64,000 bases of DNA from Novosphingobium pokkalii. Its GTDB lineage: Bacteria; Pseudomonadota; Alphaproteobacteria; Sphingomonadales; Sphingomonadaceae. Positions 48,899 through 56,846 of the stretch are shown one piece after another; the first letter of the stretch is position 1, and every line of letters begins with the position of its first letter. The translations under genes and the position numbers were made by a program. Under the pieces are notes generated by a model, which worked only from the letters and a program-made list of their open reading frames with translations, had not been told where the DNA came from and did no database searches. The stretch is from contig NZ_BMZP01000010.1 of assembly GCF_014652855.1 (NCBI RefSeq), positions 82,802-146,801 on the forward strand, in the 5' to 3' direction.

Positions 48899-49068
48899 CC
48901 GACGTCCTCCCCATATGCGCGGCGAACACCGTGATTCGCCACTTATGAATCAAAATGCCTGTTCTGATTATGCCGCCGGAGACGGATGGTCAACTCAATT
49001 TAGCAGCGATAATTTAAACGGATTTTTCCATTTTTTATCAGTGCTATAATTCGAATCTCACACACGCC

Positions 49069-49097
49069 TTGACAGCATCGGCGTCACCAGCGATACC
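49069..49097 (+). promoter_or_regulatory. Probable sigma-70 promoter of the deglycosidase-like operon
   Basis: TTGACA (perfect -35) and GATACC (weak -10) are separated by 17 bases. The expected transcript start near 49104 falls at the edge of the operator 49106-49127, which suits repression by a TetR protein. Confidence 0.45.
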
Positions 49098-49105
49098 GCA
49101 TATCA

Positions 49106-49127
49106 AATAATAACTCTAGTTCTAATT
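49106..49127. promoter_or_regulatory. Candidate TetR operator, site 1
   Basis: AATAATAACTCTAGTTCTAATT is a 22-bp imperfect dyad (8 of 11 pairs). With two extra flanking bases it matches the region 52026-52049 at 20 of 24 positions. Only these two copies were found by eye in the window. Confidence 0.65.
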
Positions 49128-49134
49128 TATGAGA

Positions 49135-49147
49135 AAGCGTTTCGCTT
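49135..49147. promoter_or_regulatory. Perfect palindrome AAGCG-TTT-CGCTT (possible second operator)
   Basis: The five-base arms are perfect and adjoin the TetR candidate site. The sequence is reminiscent of LacI-family operators, but no LacI gene is in the window. Confidence 0.35.
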
Positions 49148-49341
49148 GGGGAGAGCCGTGATCGCCACCTGGTTCGTGCCGAGGTCTATCGCCGGGCCGA
49201 TTGCCGTTGCCGCCCGGTGCGGCTGGCGCGTCGGTGCGACACAGGGACCAGCCTCACCCCGCCCGATCCCTTTCTCCGGTGTGCCGCGCCGGCCACCTGC
49301 CCTTCCCGCCACCCGCCGTTCCTGAAGGAGCCAAGCAAGCC

Positions 49342-50355
49342 ATGTCCAAGATTCACCGGGGCGTAAGCCTCTATTCCTTCCAGGAAGAGCTGTTCCTGGG
49401 CCGCATGACCGTGGAGGATTGCATAGCCTTCGGCGCCTCGATCGGCGCCAAGGGCATCGAGATCCTGCCCGAACAGAACATGCCCGAGTTCCCGCACTTG
49501 AGCGATGCGGACGTGGCCCGCTGGCAGGACATGCTGGCCCGCCATGGCGCGCATTTCACCTGCTATGACATGTTCCTCGACACCAAGCTGCGCAAGGACA
49601 GCCTGATGAGCGATGACGAGCAGGTCGAAAGCATCGTGCGCGATATCAAGCTGGCCAGCCGCTTGGGCATTCGCAACATGCGCGTGCTGGTGTTCGTGCG
49701 CCCGGATATCCTGGCCCGCTGCGTGCCCTTTGCCGAGCAGTACGACGTGCATCTGGGCGTGGAAGTCCACGCTCCGTGGCATCTCGAACATGCCTGGATC
49801 CTGCGCACGATCGACGAGGCCGATCGCCTGAACACGCGCCACCTGGGCATCCTGCCCGACATGGGCATTTTCATGAAGCACTATCCGCCCGCGTTCCGCG
49901 CCCGGTTCGAGCGCCAGGGCGCGCGGCCCGAAGTGACCCAGTTCATCGTGGACAGCCATGAGGACAAGATCATGGCCGAATACACCATCTATGAAGTGGC
50001 CGTGAAGATGGGCGGCAACAAGGCCGAAGTGGCCATGGCCGAAAGCCTGCGCCACGCGCCCTATGCCAACCCCAAGCGGATCGGCGACTATGCCCCCTAT
50101 TTCCGCCATATCCAGGCCAAGTTCTATGAAATGGACGAGGACTGCACCGATCCCTCGATCGCCTACGACGAAGTGATCCCGGAACTGGTCAAGTGCGGCT
50201 GGGAAGGCACCCTGTCGAGCGAATACGAGGGCAACCGCTGGATCCAGGACGTGCACGAGGTGGACAGCCGCGAACAAGTGCGCCGCCAGCACGTGATGTT
50301 CGAGCGCCTGATCAGCCAGGCCGAGGCCAAGTTCGGCGCCAAGGAGACCGTGTGA
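49342..50355 (+). CDS. TIM-barrel subunit resembling C-glycoside deglycosidase alpha / 3-oxo-glycoside beta-eliminase
   Basis: The 337-residue protein has a xylose-isomerase-like TIM barrel (AP-endonuclease-2 superfamily). Conserved acidic and His residues at strand ends fit a divalent metal site: Glu141 and His143 (GVEVHAPW), Asp173 (ILPDMGI), His256 (FRHIQAKFYEMDED) and Glu294 (SSEYEGNRW). FAAEQ-like and KYSSEYEG-like wording matches the alpha subunit of C-glycoside deglycosidases, which cleave 3-oxo-C-glycosides by beta-elimination. The immediate partner gene supports this. A plain sugar isomerase/epimerase is the alternative. AAGGAG lies 11 bases before ATG 49342. Confidence 0.75.
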   Translation: MSKIHRGVSLYSFQEELFLGRMTVEDCIAFGASIGAKGIEILPEQNMPEFPHLSDADVARWQDMLARHGAHFTCYDMFLDTKLRKDSLMSDDEQVESIVRDIKLASRLGIRNMRVLVFVRPDILARCVPFAEQYDVHLGVEVHAPWHLEHAWILRTIDEADRLNTRHLGILPDMGIFMKHYPPAFRARFERQGARPEVTQFIVDSHEDKIMAEYTIYEVAVKMGGNKAEVAMAESLRHAPYANPKRIGDYAPYFRHIQAKFYEMDEDCTDPSIAYDEVIPELVKCGWEGTLSSEYEGNRWIQDVHEVDSREQVRRQHVMFERLISQAEAKFGAKETV

Positions 50356-50744
50356 TGTTCGACAAGTACCTGATCGATGGCGCGAGCGTGCGCAATGTCG
50401 GCCCGGCCGACGCACCCACCGGCTTCGCCTTCGAAGCCAAGCTCGGCTATTACCGGGGCCTGGTCCTCTCGATGATCGAGGAACTGGCCGTGACGCTCGA
50501 TGGCACCGAACTGCCGCGCGAGGCAGTGCTGTTCGACGAAGGCCTGGGGCCAATCTCGCTCGATGCGATGGAAACGGCCTATGATCGCCGTTGGGCGTTC
50601 GGGACGCCGGCGACGATCATTGTCAACCATCCCGGTGGCTTGCCGGCGGGGGAACACAAGCTGGCGCTGCGGCAGAAGCTGCGGGTATCCTACCTGCCCT
50701 TCCCCGCCTTCAACACCGACGAAAAGACCGTCAAGGCAGCATGA
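50355..50744 (+). CDS. DUF6379-like protein, C-glycoside deglycosidase beta-subunit type
   Basis: The 129-residue protein starts MFDKYLIDGASVRNV and continues with GFAFEAKLGYYRGLVLSMIEELAVTLDG, then IIVNHPGGLPAGEHKLAL. This wording is that of the small beta-sandwich family DUF6379, the beta subunit of C-glycoside deglycosidases. The start overlaps the TIM-barrel stop (TGATG) with AAGGAG eight bases upstream, so equimolar production is likely, as expected for a heteromeric enzyme. Family recognition is from memory of the domain and was not checked by search. Confidence 0.75.
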   Translation: MFDKYLIDGASVRNVGPADAPTGFAFEAKLGYYRGLVLSMIEELAVTLDGTELPREAVLFDEGLGPISLDAMETAYDRRWAFGTPATIIVNHPGGLPAGEHKLALRQKLRVSYLPFPAFNTDEKTVKAA

Positions 50745-50806
50745 CAGCGCGCGCGCCGGGGCCGACCAGCCGCCCCGGCGCGCGCGACACGGCGTGGAGA
50801 GCAGAC

Positions 50807-51310
50807 ATGAATCCCATCGCTAGACCGGCCCTGGCCATGATCATGGGCACCCTGGCCTTTGCCCAGCCCGTCGCGTCCCAAGCCAGGGCAGTGCAAACAA
50901 CCCACGCCACCACCACGGCAAAGGATCACGCAGCGCTGACCGCACGCAATCGTGCGATCATTACCGCCTTTGCCCACCAGTTCTATACGCTGCGTCAGGT
51001 TCGCGCCGCGTTCGATGCCTATGTCGCGCCCGATTACATCCAGCACAATCCGGGCCTGGCCGATGGGCGCGAAGCGGCGGTGGCAGGCCTCGCCACGATG
51101 TTTGCCGATCCTGGCCACAGCTTTGAAATCCGGCATATCGTGGTCGATGGCGATCTGGCTGCGGTCCACCTGTTCGTGAAGCCCGATCCCGCCGCGCGCG
51201 GCGCTGCCGTGGCCGATTTCTATCGGCTGAAAGACGGCAAGATCGCGGAGCATTGGGACGTGATTCAGCCTATTCCGGCACAATCGGCCAATTCCCACCC
51301 CATGTTCTGA
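50807..51310 (+). CDS. Exported SnoaL-like (NTF2-fold) protein
   Basis: The 167-residue protein has a signal peptide (residues 1-27, MIMGTLAFAQPVASQARA) followed by an NTF2/SnoaL cone-shaped domain: AYVAPDYIQHNPGLADGREA, IVVDGDLAAVHLFVK and DFYRLKDGKIAEHWDVIQPI. Such proteins can be small isomerases, cyclases or ligand binders, and some help process glycosides or aromatics. GGAGA is six bases before ATG 50807. It follows the deglycosidase beta gene by 62 bases and converges on the TetR gene, so it is likely the third gene of that operon. Confidence 0.82.
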   Translation: MNPIARPALAMIMGTLAFAQPVASQARAVQTTHATTTAKDHAALTARNRAIITAFAHQFYTLRQVRAAFDAYVAPDYIQHNPGLADGREAAVAGLATMFADPGHSFEIRHIVVDGDLAAVHLFVKPDPAARGAAVADFYRLKDGKIAEHWDVIQPIPAQSANSHPMF

Positions 51311-51324
51311 ACCGCGGCCAAAGC

Positions 51325-51987
51325 CTATGGCGTGGCCGGCGTTGCCAGAAACGCCGCGATCATGCGCGACAGATCCTGCTTGAGCACGAGCCAATCGCCT
51401 TCCCAGGCAGCCTCCGTGGCGGACCCGAAGCCAAGATAGCGGGCAATGGCGGCATAGAGAATGCGATAGGCCGAATCGACCGCACGCGCCGGATCGGGCT
51501 GGCGGATTTCGGCCCGGTGGACCAGCAACGCAGCCCGAACGGCGGCGGCGGTGGCGGCATAGGACGCCTTGCCCGTCCGCGCGACGACCGGATCGAAGGT
51601 GGCGCGCTGCATCAGTGGGCGCAGCCAGGCCGAATAGGCCCGCAGGGTTTCGGCCATTAACTCCACCAGCGACGGCACGATCGCGCCAAGGCTACGAGCT
51701 TCCTCGCGCGCGATGGCGATCTGCGCCAGCATGCGCGCATCGACGCGGTCCAGCACGCGCAATTGCACGGCGTGAAGCAGCGCGTCCTTGCCATCGAACC
51801 GGCAATAGATCGAGCCGATCGAGACTTTGCCGCGCCGGCTCACTGCGGCCAGCGTCAGGGCATCCAGATCGCCAGTCGCCAGAATCTCCTCGGCCGCGAC
51901 CAGCATCCGCTCGTGCGAGGCCTTGCTGCGCTCCTGGCGGGGCTCCCGCATTGTTGATGTTGCGCGTGCTGCCTCGATCATCGCCAT
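51325..51987 (-). CDS. TetR-family transcriptional regulator
   Basis: The 220-residue protein has a TetR helix-turn-helix at about residues 24-72: RMLVAAEEILATGDLDALTLAAVSRRGKVSIGSIYCRFDGKDALLHA. A variable ligand domain follows. Start options are ATG 51987 (used) and ATG 51981, the latter with a better-spaced AAGGG. It is divergent from the LLM monooxygenase operon, with the candidate operator 52028-52049 in the 148-base spacer. The matching site 49106-49127 before the deglycosidase-like operon implies it controls both. Ligand unknown; likely a glycoside or aglycone (inference). Confidence 0.9.
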   Translation of the reverse strand: MAMIEAARATSTMREPRQERSKASHERMLVAAEEILATGDLDALTLAAVSRRGKVSIGSIYCRFDGKDALLHAVQLRVLDRVDARMLAQIAIAREEARSLGAIVPSLVELMAETLRAYSAWLRPLMQRATFDPVVARTGKASYAATAAAVRAALLVHRAEIRQPDPARAVDSAYRILYAAIARYLGFGSATEAAWEGDWLVLKQDLSRMIAAFLATPATP

Positions 51988-52027
51988 CCCTTCCCAACCG
52001 ACGCCAAGCGCAGAATCCCACTGGACA

Positions 52028-52049
52028 AATTATAATTACAGTTCTAATT
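52028..52049. promoter_or_regulatory. Candidate TetR operator, site 2
   Basis: AATTATAATTACAGTTCTAATT is a 22-bp imperfect dyad between the TetR gene and the LLM monooxygenase gene. It contains a TATAAT (52031-52036), and a TGGACA (52022-52027) stands just upstream, so bound repressor would cover a promoter. Confidence 0.68.
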
Positions 52050-52135
52050 CGAAATGGTATCGCAGCGCGGATCAAGGGGCAAGCCGGTTTGAGGGCATGT
52101 TGCCGCCGCGCGTGGACCAATCCTGGGGAGAGATC

Positions 52136-53239
52136 ATGCGCTTTTCCGTTTTCCTGAATGCCCGTTCGATGAGCCCGGCCGAAGATGGCCGCCTGATCAC
52201 TGATCTCATCGGCCATGCCGAGCACGCCGCGGCCCAAGGCTTTGAGGCGGTGTTCATGCCCGACCACCACTTCAACGGCTACATGCCGGTGGCCAGCGAC
52301 AGCTTCATCCTGGCCGGCTACCTCGCCGCGCGCCTGCCCGACATGCACTTCGGGTTTTCGGTGGTGTCGGTGCCGCTGCACCACCCCGTGCGCTTTACCG
52401 AGCGGGTCAACGTGCTGGACCACCTGACCAAGGGCAAGCTGCTGGTCGGCGTGGGATCGGGCACCACGCCCGAGGAAATGATCGGCTTCAACGTCAACTA
52501 CAAGGATGCCGGCACGCTGGCCGAACGCAACCTCGCCCTGGCCGAGGAACTGTGGGCCAAGCGCATGGATGATCCGGCGGTCACCATCGACAATGGGCCA
52601 TACCAGGGGCGCGTGCTCCAGCGCATCACCCCGTCCAGCTATGGCGAGCAGCATGCCCGCCTGATGCCGGTGGCGATGAAGGAAAGCAGCGCGCGCCGCG
52701 CCGCCAAGCATGGCTGGCCCGCGTTCATCCCCGCGTTCACGCCGCCGAAGATCGGTGGCACCGAACCGTTCACGCATGTGAAAAAGTACTTCGACATCTA
52801 CAAGGGCCTGCTGCTCGAAGCGGGCCACAGCGAGGCGGTGATCCGCGATGCGCTGTCGTGGACCACGCACACCTACCAGCTCGTGCATGTCGCCGAAACC
52901 GACGAGCAGGCCCGCGACGAGATGATGACCATCCTGCGCTCCTACCAGGACGCGATCGAGCGGGAGGCCGAATTCAACGCCCGCGCCGAAAGCGACGAAG
53001 CCAACACCAAGACCGATCGCACGCCCAATGCCCTGACCGAGGACTGGATCGGCACCTGGTGCCTCCATGGCTCGCCCGAAACGGTGATCGAGCATCTCAA
53101 GCCTTATGCCGAACTTGGCATCGGCAACGTGCTGTGCGGCACCACCACCGGCCCGCTGACCGAAGAACGACTGCGCCTGGGCAACCAGACGCTCGACCTG
53201 ATGGGCCGCAAGGTCATTCCCGCGCTCAAGGGAGCCTGA
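52136..53239 (+). CDS. LLM-class (luciferase-like) flavin-dependent monooxygenase
   Basis: The 367-residue protein has the bacterial luciferase TIM-barrel fold. Visible marks are MRFSVFLNARSMSP, EAVFMPDHHFNGYMPVASDSFILAGYLAARLPDMHFGFSV, VPLHHPVRFTERVNVLDHLTKGKLLVGVGSG and the C-terminal WCLHGSPETVIEHLKPYAELGIGN. It uses reduced FMN, probably from the reductase 5 bases downstream, to oxidise a substrate with O2. GGGGAG lies seven bases before ATG 52136. Under TetR control with a glucosidase, it may process an aglycone or an oxidised sugar intermediate (inference). Confidence 0.87.
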   Translation: MRFSVFLNARSMSPAEDGRLITDLIGHAEHAAAQGFEAVFMPDHHFNGYMPVASDSFILAGYLAARLPDMHFGFSVVSVPLHHPVRFTERVNVLDHLTKGKLLVGVGSGTTPEEMIGFNVNYKDAGTLAERNLALAEELWAKRMDDPAVTIDNGPYQGRVLQRITPSSYGEQHARLMPVAMKESSARRAAKHGWPAFIPAFTPPKIGGTEPFTHVKKYFDIYKGLLLEAGHSEAVIRDALSWTTHTYQLVHVAETDEQARDEMMTILRSYQDAIEREAEFNARAESDEANTKTDRTPNALTEDWIGTWCLHGSPETVIEHLKPYAELGIGNVLCGTTTGPLTEERLRLGNQTLDLMGRKVIPALKGA

Positions 53240-53244
53240 GGATC

Positions 53245-53802
53245 ATGAAAATCGTGGGGATCGGCGGAACCCTGCGCGATGGCTCCAGCACCGAACGCCT
53301 GGTGGCGGCGGTGCTGGCGGCCTGCGCGAGCATGGGCGCCCAGACGCAGATGTTCGGAGGCAGCGCCTTGAAGGCCCTGCCCCATTTCAATCCGGAAAGC
53401 CCTGAGCGTACCGAGGGCGAGCGCGCCCTGGTCGAAGCGGTGCGCACGGCCGATGCCGTGGTGATCGGATCGCCCGGCTATCACGGCGGCGTGTCCGGCC
53501 TGGTCAAGAACGCGATCGACCTGCTCGAAGACCTGGCCCGCGATGCGCGGCCCTATTTCGACGGGCGCCCGGTCGGGCTGGTGGTGAGCGCAGCCGGGTG
53601 GCAGGCCACCGGCGTGACGCTCGCGGCCTTGCGCGGCATCACCCACGCCATGCGGGGCTGGCCAACCCCGCTCGGCATTGCCGTCAACACCGTGGCGCAA
53701 AAGCCGTTCGGCCCCGATGGTACTGTGGCCGACGCCGAGATTGCCGGTGCCGTGGCCATGCAGGCGCGCCAGATCATGCAATTTGCCAAAGGTGCCGCAT
53801 GA
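53245..53802 (+). CDS. NAD(P)H-dependent FMN reductase
   Basis: The 185-residue flavodoxin-fold protein has IVGIGGTLRDGSSTERLV (FMN phosphate loop, residues 3-20), VVIGSPGYHGGVSGLVKNAIDLLED (about 73-97) and GLVVSAAGWQ. It supplies reduced flavin to partner monooxygenases, here the LLM protein encoded immediately upstream. Its stop overlaps the GH3 start (ATGA), so the three genes are translationally coupled. Confidence 0.9.
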   Translation: MKIVGIGGTLRDGSSTERLVAAVLAACASMGAQTQMFGGSALKALPHFNPESPERTEGERALVEAVRTADAVVIGSPGYHGGVSGLVKNAIDLLEDLARDARPYFDGRPVGLVVSAAGWQATGVTLAALRGITHAMRGWPTPLGIAVNTVAQKPFGPDGTVADAEIAGAVAMQARQIMQFAKGAA

Positions 53803-56132
53803 CCCTCTCTCTGACCGACGCCGGCCGCCTCACCGCCGGGGCAACGATGTGGACCACCGGCGCCGTCCCCGAACAGAACGCCCGCAGCCTGATGCTGGCC
53901 GATGGGCCAATGGGCGTGGCCAGCGGCCGCGTGGACGAACGCGATGTCTCGGTGCTCACCCCGGCCCCGGTGGCCCAGGGCGCCAGTTGGGATCTCGATC
54001 TCGTGGCGCAGATGGGCGCGCTGGTGGGCAACGATGCCATTGCCATGGGCGTCGATGCCTTGCTCGCGCCCAACGTCAACATGGCCCGCAGCCCGCTCGC
54101 CGGGCGGGCGTTCGAATACTATTCCGAAGACCCGCTGCTGACCGGGCTGTGCGGCGCGGCATGGGTGCGCGGCATCCAGGCGACCGGCACGGCGGCCGTG
54201 GCCAAGCACTTCGTCTGCAACGACAGCGAGACCCAGCGCGACACGATGAACGCGGTGATCGACGAGGCGACGCTGCGCCAGGTCTATCTGCTGCCGTTCG
54301 AGATGGCCTGCGCGGCGGGCTGCGGCGGGATCATGACCGCCTACAACCGCATCAACGGCGCCTGGTGTGCCGAAGCAGCCGGACCGCTGGCGATCGTGCG
54401 CAACGAATGGGCCTATGGGGGCGTGCTGATGAGCGATTTCTTCGCCACGCATTCCACCGCCGCCACGCTCAACGCCGGGCTCGATCTGGAAATGCCGGGG
54501 CCAGCCCGCTTCCTGGGGGCCAAGGCGGAAACCGCCGTGGCGCAGGGTGAAACCACGGCCGAGCGCGTGCAGGATGCCGCAGCGCGGGTGATCCGCTTCA
54601 ACCAGCGGTTCGGCGGCGCCAAGACCCCCGCCACGCTCGATGCCGAGGAACTGCTCACCGCAGGCGCGGCGGCCGGCTTTGTCCTGCTGCGCAACGATGG
54701 CCTGTTGCCGCTGGCGCCCACGTTGCGCACGCTGGCGGTGATCGGCCCCAATGCCACCGCGCCCTGCTATCAGGGCGGCACATTCGCGCGCATTGCCGTG
54801 ACGCCCGAGGCGCTCACTCCGCTACAGGCGATCGAGGCCGCGCTTGGCGGGCAACTGGCGATCGTCCACGAACCGGGCGTCGATCCCCAGCCGCGCCTGC
54901 CGTCCATGCCGGTCACCCCGGCCATGGACCTGGGCGATGGCTGTGCGACGGGCCTGACCGTGGAATACTTTGCCGGGCACGATCTGGCGACCGAACCGCT
55001 CTCGCGCGAGACGCGGGCGACCAATTCGCTGGTGTGGTTCCACGGCGTGCACGAGCAGGGCCGCTTCAACGAAGTGGGCGCGGTGCGTGCCAGTGGCTGG
55101 TTCACCGCGCAGGCCGATGGCCCGCATCGCTTCTATGCCGGCGCGACCGGGCCGGTGGTGCTCAAGGTTGACGGGCAAGAGGTGGTGCGCCGCGATGTGC
55201 AGCCGCCGGCGTCCGACATCATGGGCGTGCTCAAGGCCGGCGACGCCGATGAAGGCATCGTCACCCTGCATGCCGGGCAGCGCGTGCTGGTGGACGTGGA
55301 ACTGCGCTATGCCCCGGCCCGCGTCCAGGGCCTGTGGTATGGCGTGCGTGCGCCCGATACGCCCGATGCCATGCTGGCCCGCGCGGTCGAGGCCGCGCGC
55401 CAGGCCGATGCCGTGGTGCTGATGCTGGGCGAAACCGCTGATGCCAGCGTGGAAAGCAAGGACCGCGCCGACACCCGCCTCGATCCTGCACAGTTGCGGC
55501 TGGCAGAGGCAGTACGCGCCGCCAATCCGCGCACCGCGATCGTCGTCAATGTCGGCCATGCGTTCGATGCCGGCTTTGCCCGGGATGCCGCTGCGCTGCT
55601 GGTGGCATGGTATCCGGGGCAGAACTTCGGCAAGGCGCTGGTTGACGTGCTGAGCGGCCGGCGCGAGCCCGGTGGCCGCTTGCCGATGACCCTGGCCGCG
55701 CAGGAAGCGGATTATCCCGCGTTCGACCTCACCCCCGATGCTGAAGGCAACCTGGCCTATGCCGAAGGCGTGCTGGTGGGCTATCGTGGGATGAAGGCCA
55801 GGGGCACCAAGGCGCTGTTCCCGCTCGGCGCCGGGCAAGGCTACACCCGCTTCGCCCTCGCCAATGCCCGCGTGGAAGGTGGGCAGGTTCTGGTGGACGT
55901 GACCAACACCGGCACCCGCCCCGGCAGCGAAGTGGTCCAGGCCTATCTGGCGCAGAGCCCCTTTGCCCTGGTCGGCTTTGCCAAGCTGCACTTGCCCGCC
56001 GGCGAGACGGCGACGGCGCAGATCGCGCCCAGTCCCTATATCCTGCGCAGCGTGGCCGGCACCGGCCCGGTACCGCTGGTGCTGGGGCGCGATGCCGAGG
56101 ATGCCGCGTTCGCGCTGGAACTGCCGCGCTGA
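53799..56132 (+). CDS. Beta-glucosidase, GH3, with PA14 domain (cytoplasmic)
   Basis: The 777-residue GH3 enzyme hydrolyses beta-glycosides. The barrel carries NVNMARSPLAGRAFEYYSEDP, VAKHFVCNDSETQRD and nucleophile Asp213 in VLMSDFFATHS. A PA14 insertion (about 385-520) shows VEYFAGHDL and GWFTAQADGPHRFY. The acid/base Glu is probably the one in DASVESKDRADTRL. A fibronectin III-like domain ends the protein. No signal peptide is present, so it acts on imported glycosides. It follows the FMN reductase by overlap. PA14-bearing GH3 enzymes often take glucosides of aromatic aglycones. Confidence 0.9.
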   Translation: MTLSLTDAGRLTAGATMWTTGAVPEQNARSLMLADGPMGVASGRVDERDVSVLTPAPVAQGASWDLDLVAQMGALVGNDAIAMGVDALLAPNVNMARSPLAGRAFEYYSEDPLLTGLCGAAWVRGIQATGTAAVAKHFVCNDSETQRDTMNAVIDEATLRQVYLLPFEMACAAGCGGIMTAYNRINGAWCAEAAGPLAIVRNEWAYGGVLMSDFFATHSTAATLNAGLDLEMPGPARFLGAKAETAVAQGETTAERVQDAAARVIRFNQRFGGAKTPATLDAEELLTAGAAAGFVLLRNDGLLPLAPTLRTLAVIGPNATAPCYQGGTFARIAVTPEALTPLQAIEAALGGQLAIVHEPGVDPQPRLPSMPVTPAMDLGDGCATGLTVEYFAGHDLATEPLSRETRATNSLVWFHGVHEQGRFNEVGAVRASGWFTAQADGPHRFYAGATGPVVLKVDGQEVVRRDVQPPASDIMGVLKAGDADEGIVTLHAGQRVLVDVELRYAPARVQGLWYGVRAPDTPDAMLARAVEAARQADAVVLMLGETADASVESKDRADTRLDPAQLRLAEAVRAANPRTAIVVNVGHAFDAGFARDAAALLVAWYPGQNFGKALVDVLSGRREPGGRLPMTLAAQEADYPAFDLTPDAEGNLAYAEGVLVGYRGMKARGTKALFPLGAGQGYTRFALANARVEGGQVLVDVTNTGTRPGSEVVQAYLAQSPFALVGFAKLHLPAGETATAQIAPSPYILRSVAGTGPVPLVLGRDAEDAAFALELPR

Positions 56133-56157
56133 CGCGCTCGGCCGGTCTGGCACAGGC

Positions 56158-56195
56158 AAAGGCCCGGAAAGCCCGATGGGTTTTCCGGGCCTTTT
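56158..56195 (+). terminator. Terminator of the monooxygenase-reductase-GH3 operon
   Basis: AAAGGCCCGGAAA (56158-56170) pairs with TTTTCCGGGCCTTTT (56181-56195), starting 26 bases after the GH3 stop. Confidence 0.85.
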
Positions 56196-56232
56196 GCTTG
56201 TGCCGGCTTGGCCTGAGGCCTCTCACGCGCAC

Positions 56233-56267
56233 GAAAAAGGCCCCGTCCGGTTCCCGGGCGGGGCCTT
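56233..56267 (-). terminator. Terminator of the atp F0 operon
   Basis: On the minus strand AAGGCCCCGCCCGG pairs with CCGGACGGGGCCTT and is followed by TTTTT. It lies about 28 bases after the atpF stop. Confidence 0.88.
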
Positions 56268-56294
56268 GATCGGTTGGTGGCGAAGCCGGATGAC

Positions 56295-56846
56295 TTAGTG
56301 GGTCAGCCCGGCAATCGCGCTGTCCACCAGGGCGCGGTCGGCATCGGCGCCATGGCGGGCAGCGATGATCTGGCCGGCGGCAGTGGCGGCAGCGGCAGCG
56401 GCCGTCGCCCGCAGATCGTCGACCGCAGCGCGTTCGGCGGCAGCGATCTTGTCGGCTGCCATCTTTTCGCGACGGGCGATGATCTCGCGCGTGTCCGCTT
56501 CAGCCTTGGCCACGATCGCGGCGGATTCGGTGCGGGCATGCTCAAGCATGGCGGCCGCGTCCTTTTCCGCATTGGCGATGCGGGTGGCATATTCGGCACG
56601 CAGGGCTTCGGCTTCGGCGCGCAGCGCCTTGGCATCGTCCAGCTCGCGGCGGATCGCAGCGATCTGGTTGTCGAGACCCTTGGTGATCGCGCCGGGCACC
56701 TTCTTCCACACCAGGATCAGCAGGAAGACGAACATGGCAGCCGCGACGATCGCGCCAGCGCCAATGCCGTGAATGGTGGGTTCGGCCGCCTCGTGGCCAC
56801 CGGCGTGCTGTTCGACGGTTGCCGTCGTTTCCGACACGTTAGCCAT
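56295..56846 (-). CDS. atpF: F0F1 ATP synthase subunit b
   Basis: The 183-residue protein has a membrane anchor at about residues 29-47 (GAIVAAAMFVFLLILVWKKVP). A long charged Ala/Glu-rich coiled coil follows (residues 55-160), forming the peripheral stalk that holds F1 against rotation. It overlaps the b' gene by 8 bases and is the last gene of the atpI-B-E-b'-b operon, as usual in alphaproteobacteria, where b and b' form a heterodimer. Confidence 0.93.
   Translation of the reverse strand: MANVSETTATVEQHAGGHEAAEPTIHGIGAGAIVAAAMFVFLLILVWKKVPGAITKGLDNQIAAIRRELDDAKALRAEAEALRAEYATRIANAEKDAAAMLEHARTESAAIVAKAEADTREIIARREKMAADKIAAAERAAVDDLRATAAAAAATAAGQIIAARHGADADRALVDSAIAGLTH

Larger units (their letters stand above)
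48899..49341. promoter_or_regulatory. 443-base AT-rich divergent regulatory region
   Basis: It separates the TonB receptor (leftward) from the deglycosidase-like pair (rightward). It contains a TTGACA (49069-49074) with GATACC 17 bases later (49092-49097), the TetR candidate operator 49106-49127 placed just past that promoter, and a palindrome at 49135-49147. A separate TATAAT at 49045-49050 lacks a clear -35. Confidence 0.6.

Noticed and set aside
46436..48934. 832-residue open frame on the plus strand
   Set aside because: It is antisense to the TonB receptor at 46664-48898 and has no recognisable domain.
49342..50744. Levoglucosan-degradation cluster as the sole explanation
   Set aside because: The subunit pair is related, but the levoglucosan dehydrogenase and other expected partners are not in the window, so the assignment was kept at the broader deglycosidase/beta-eliminase level.
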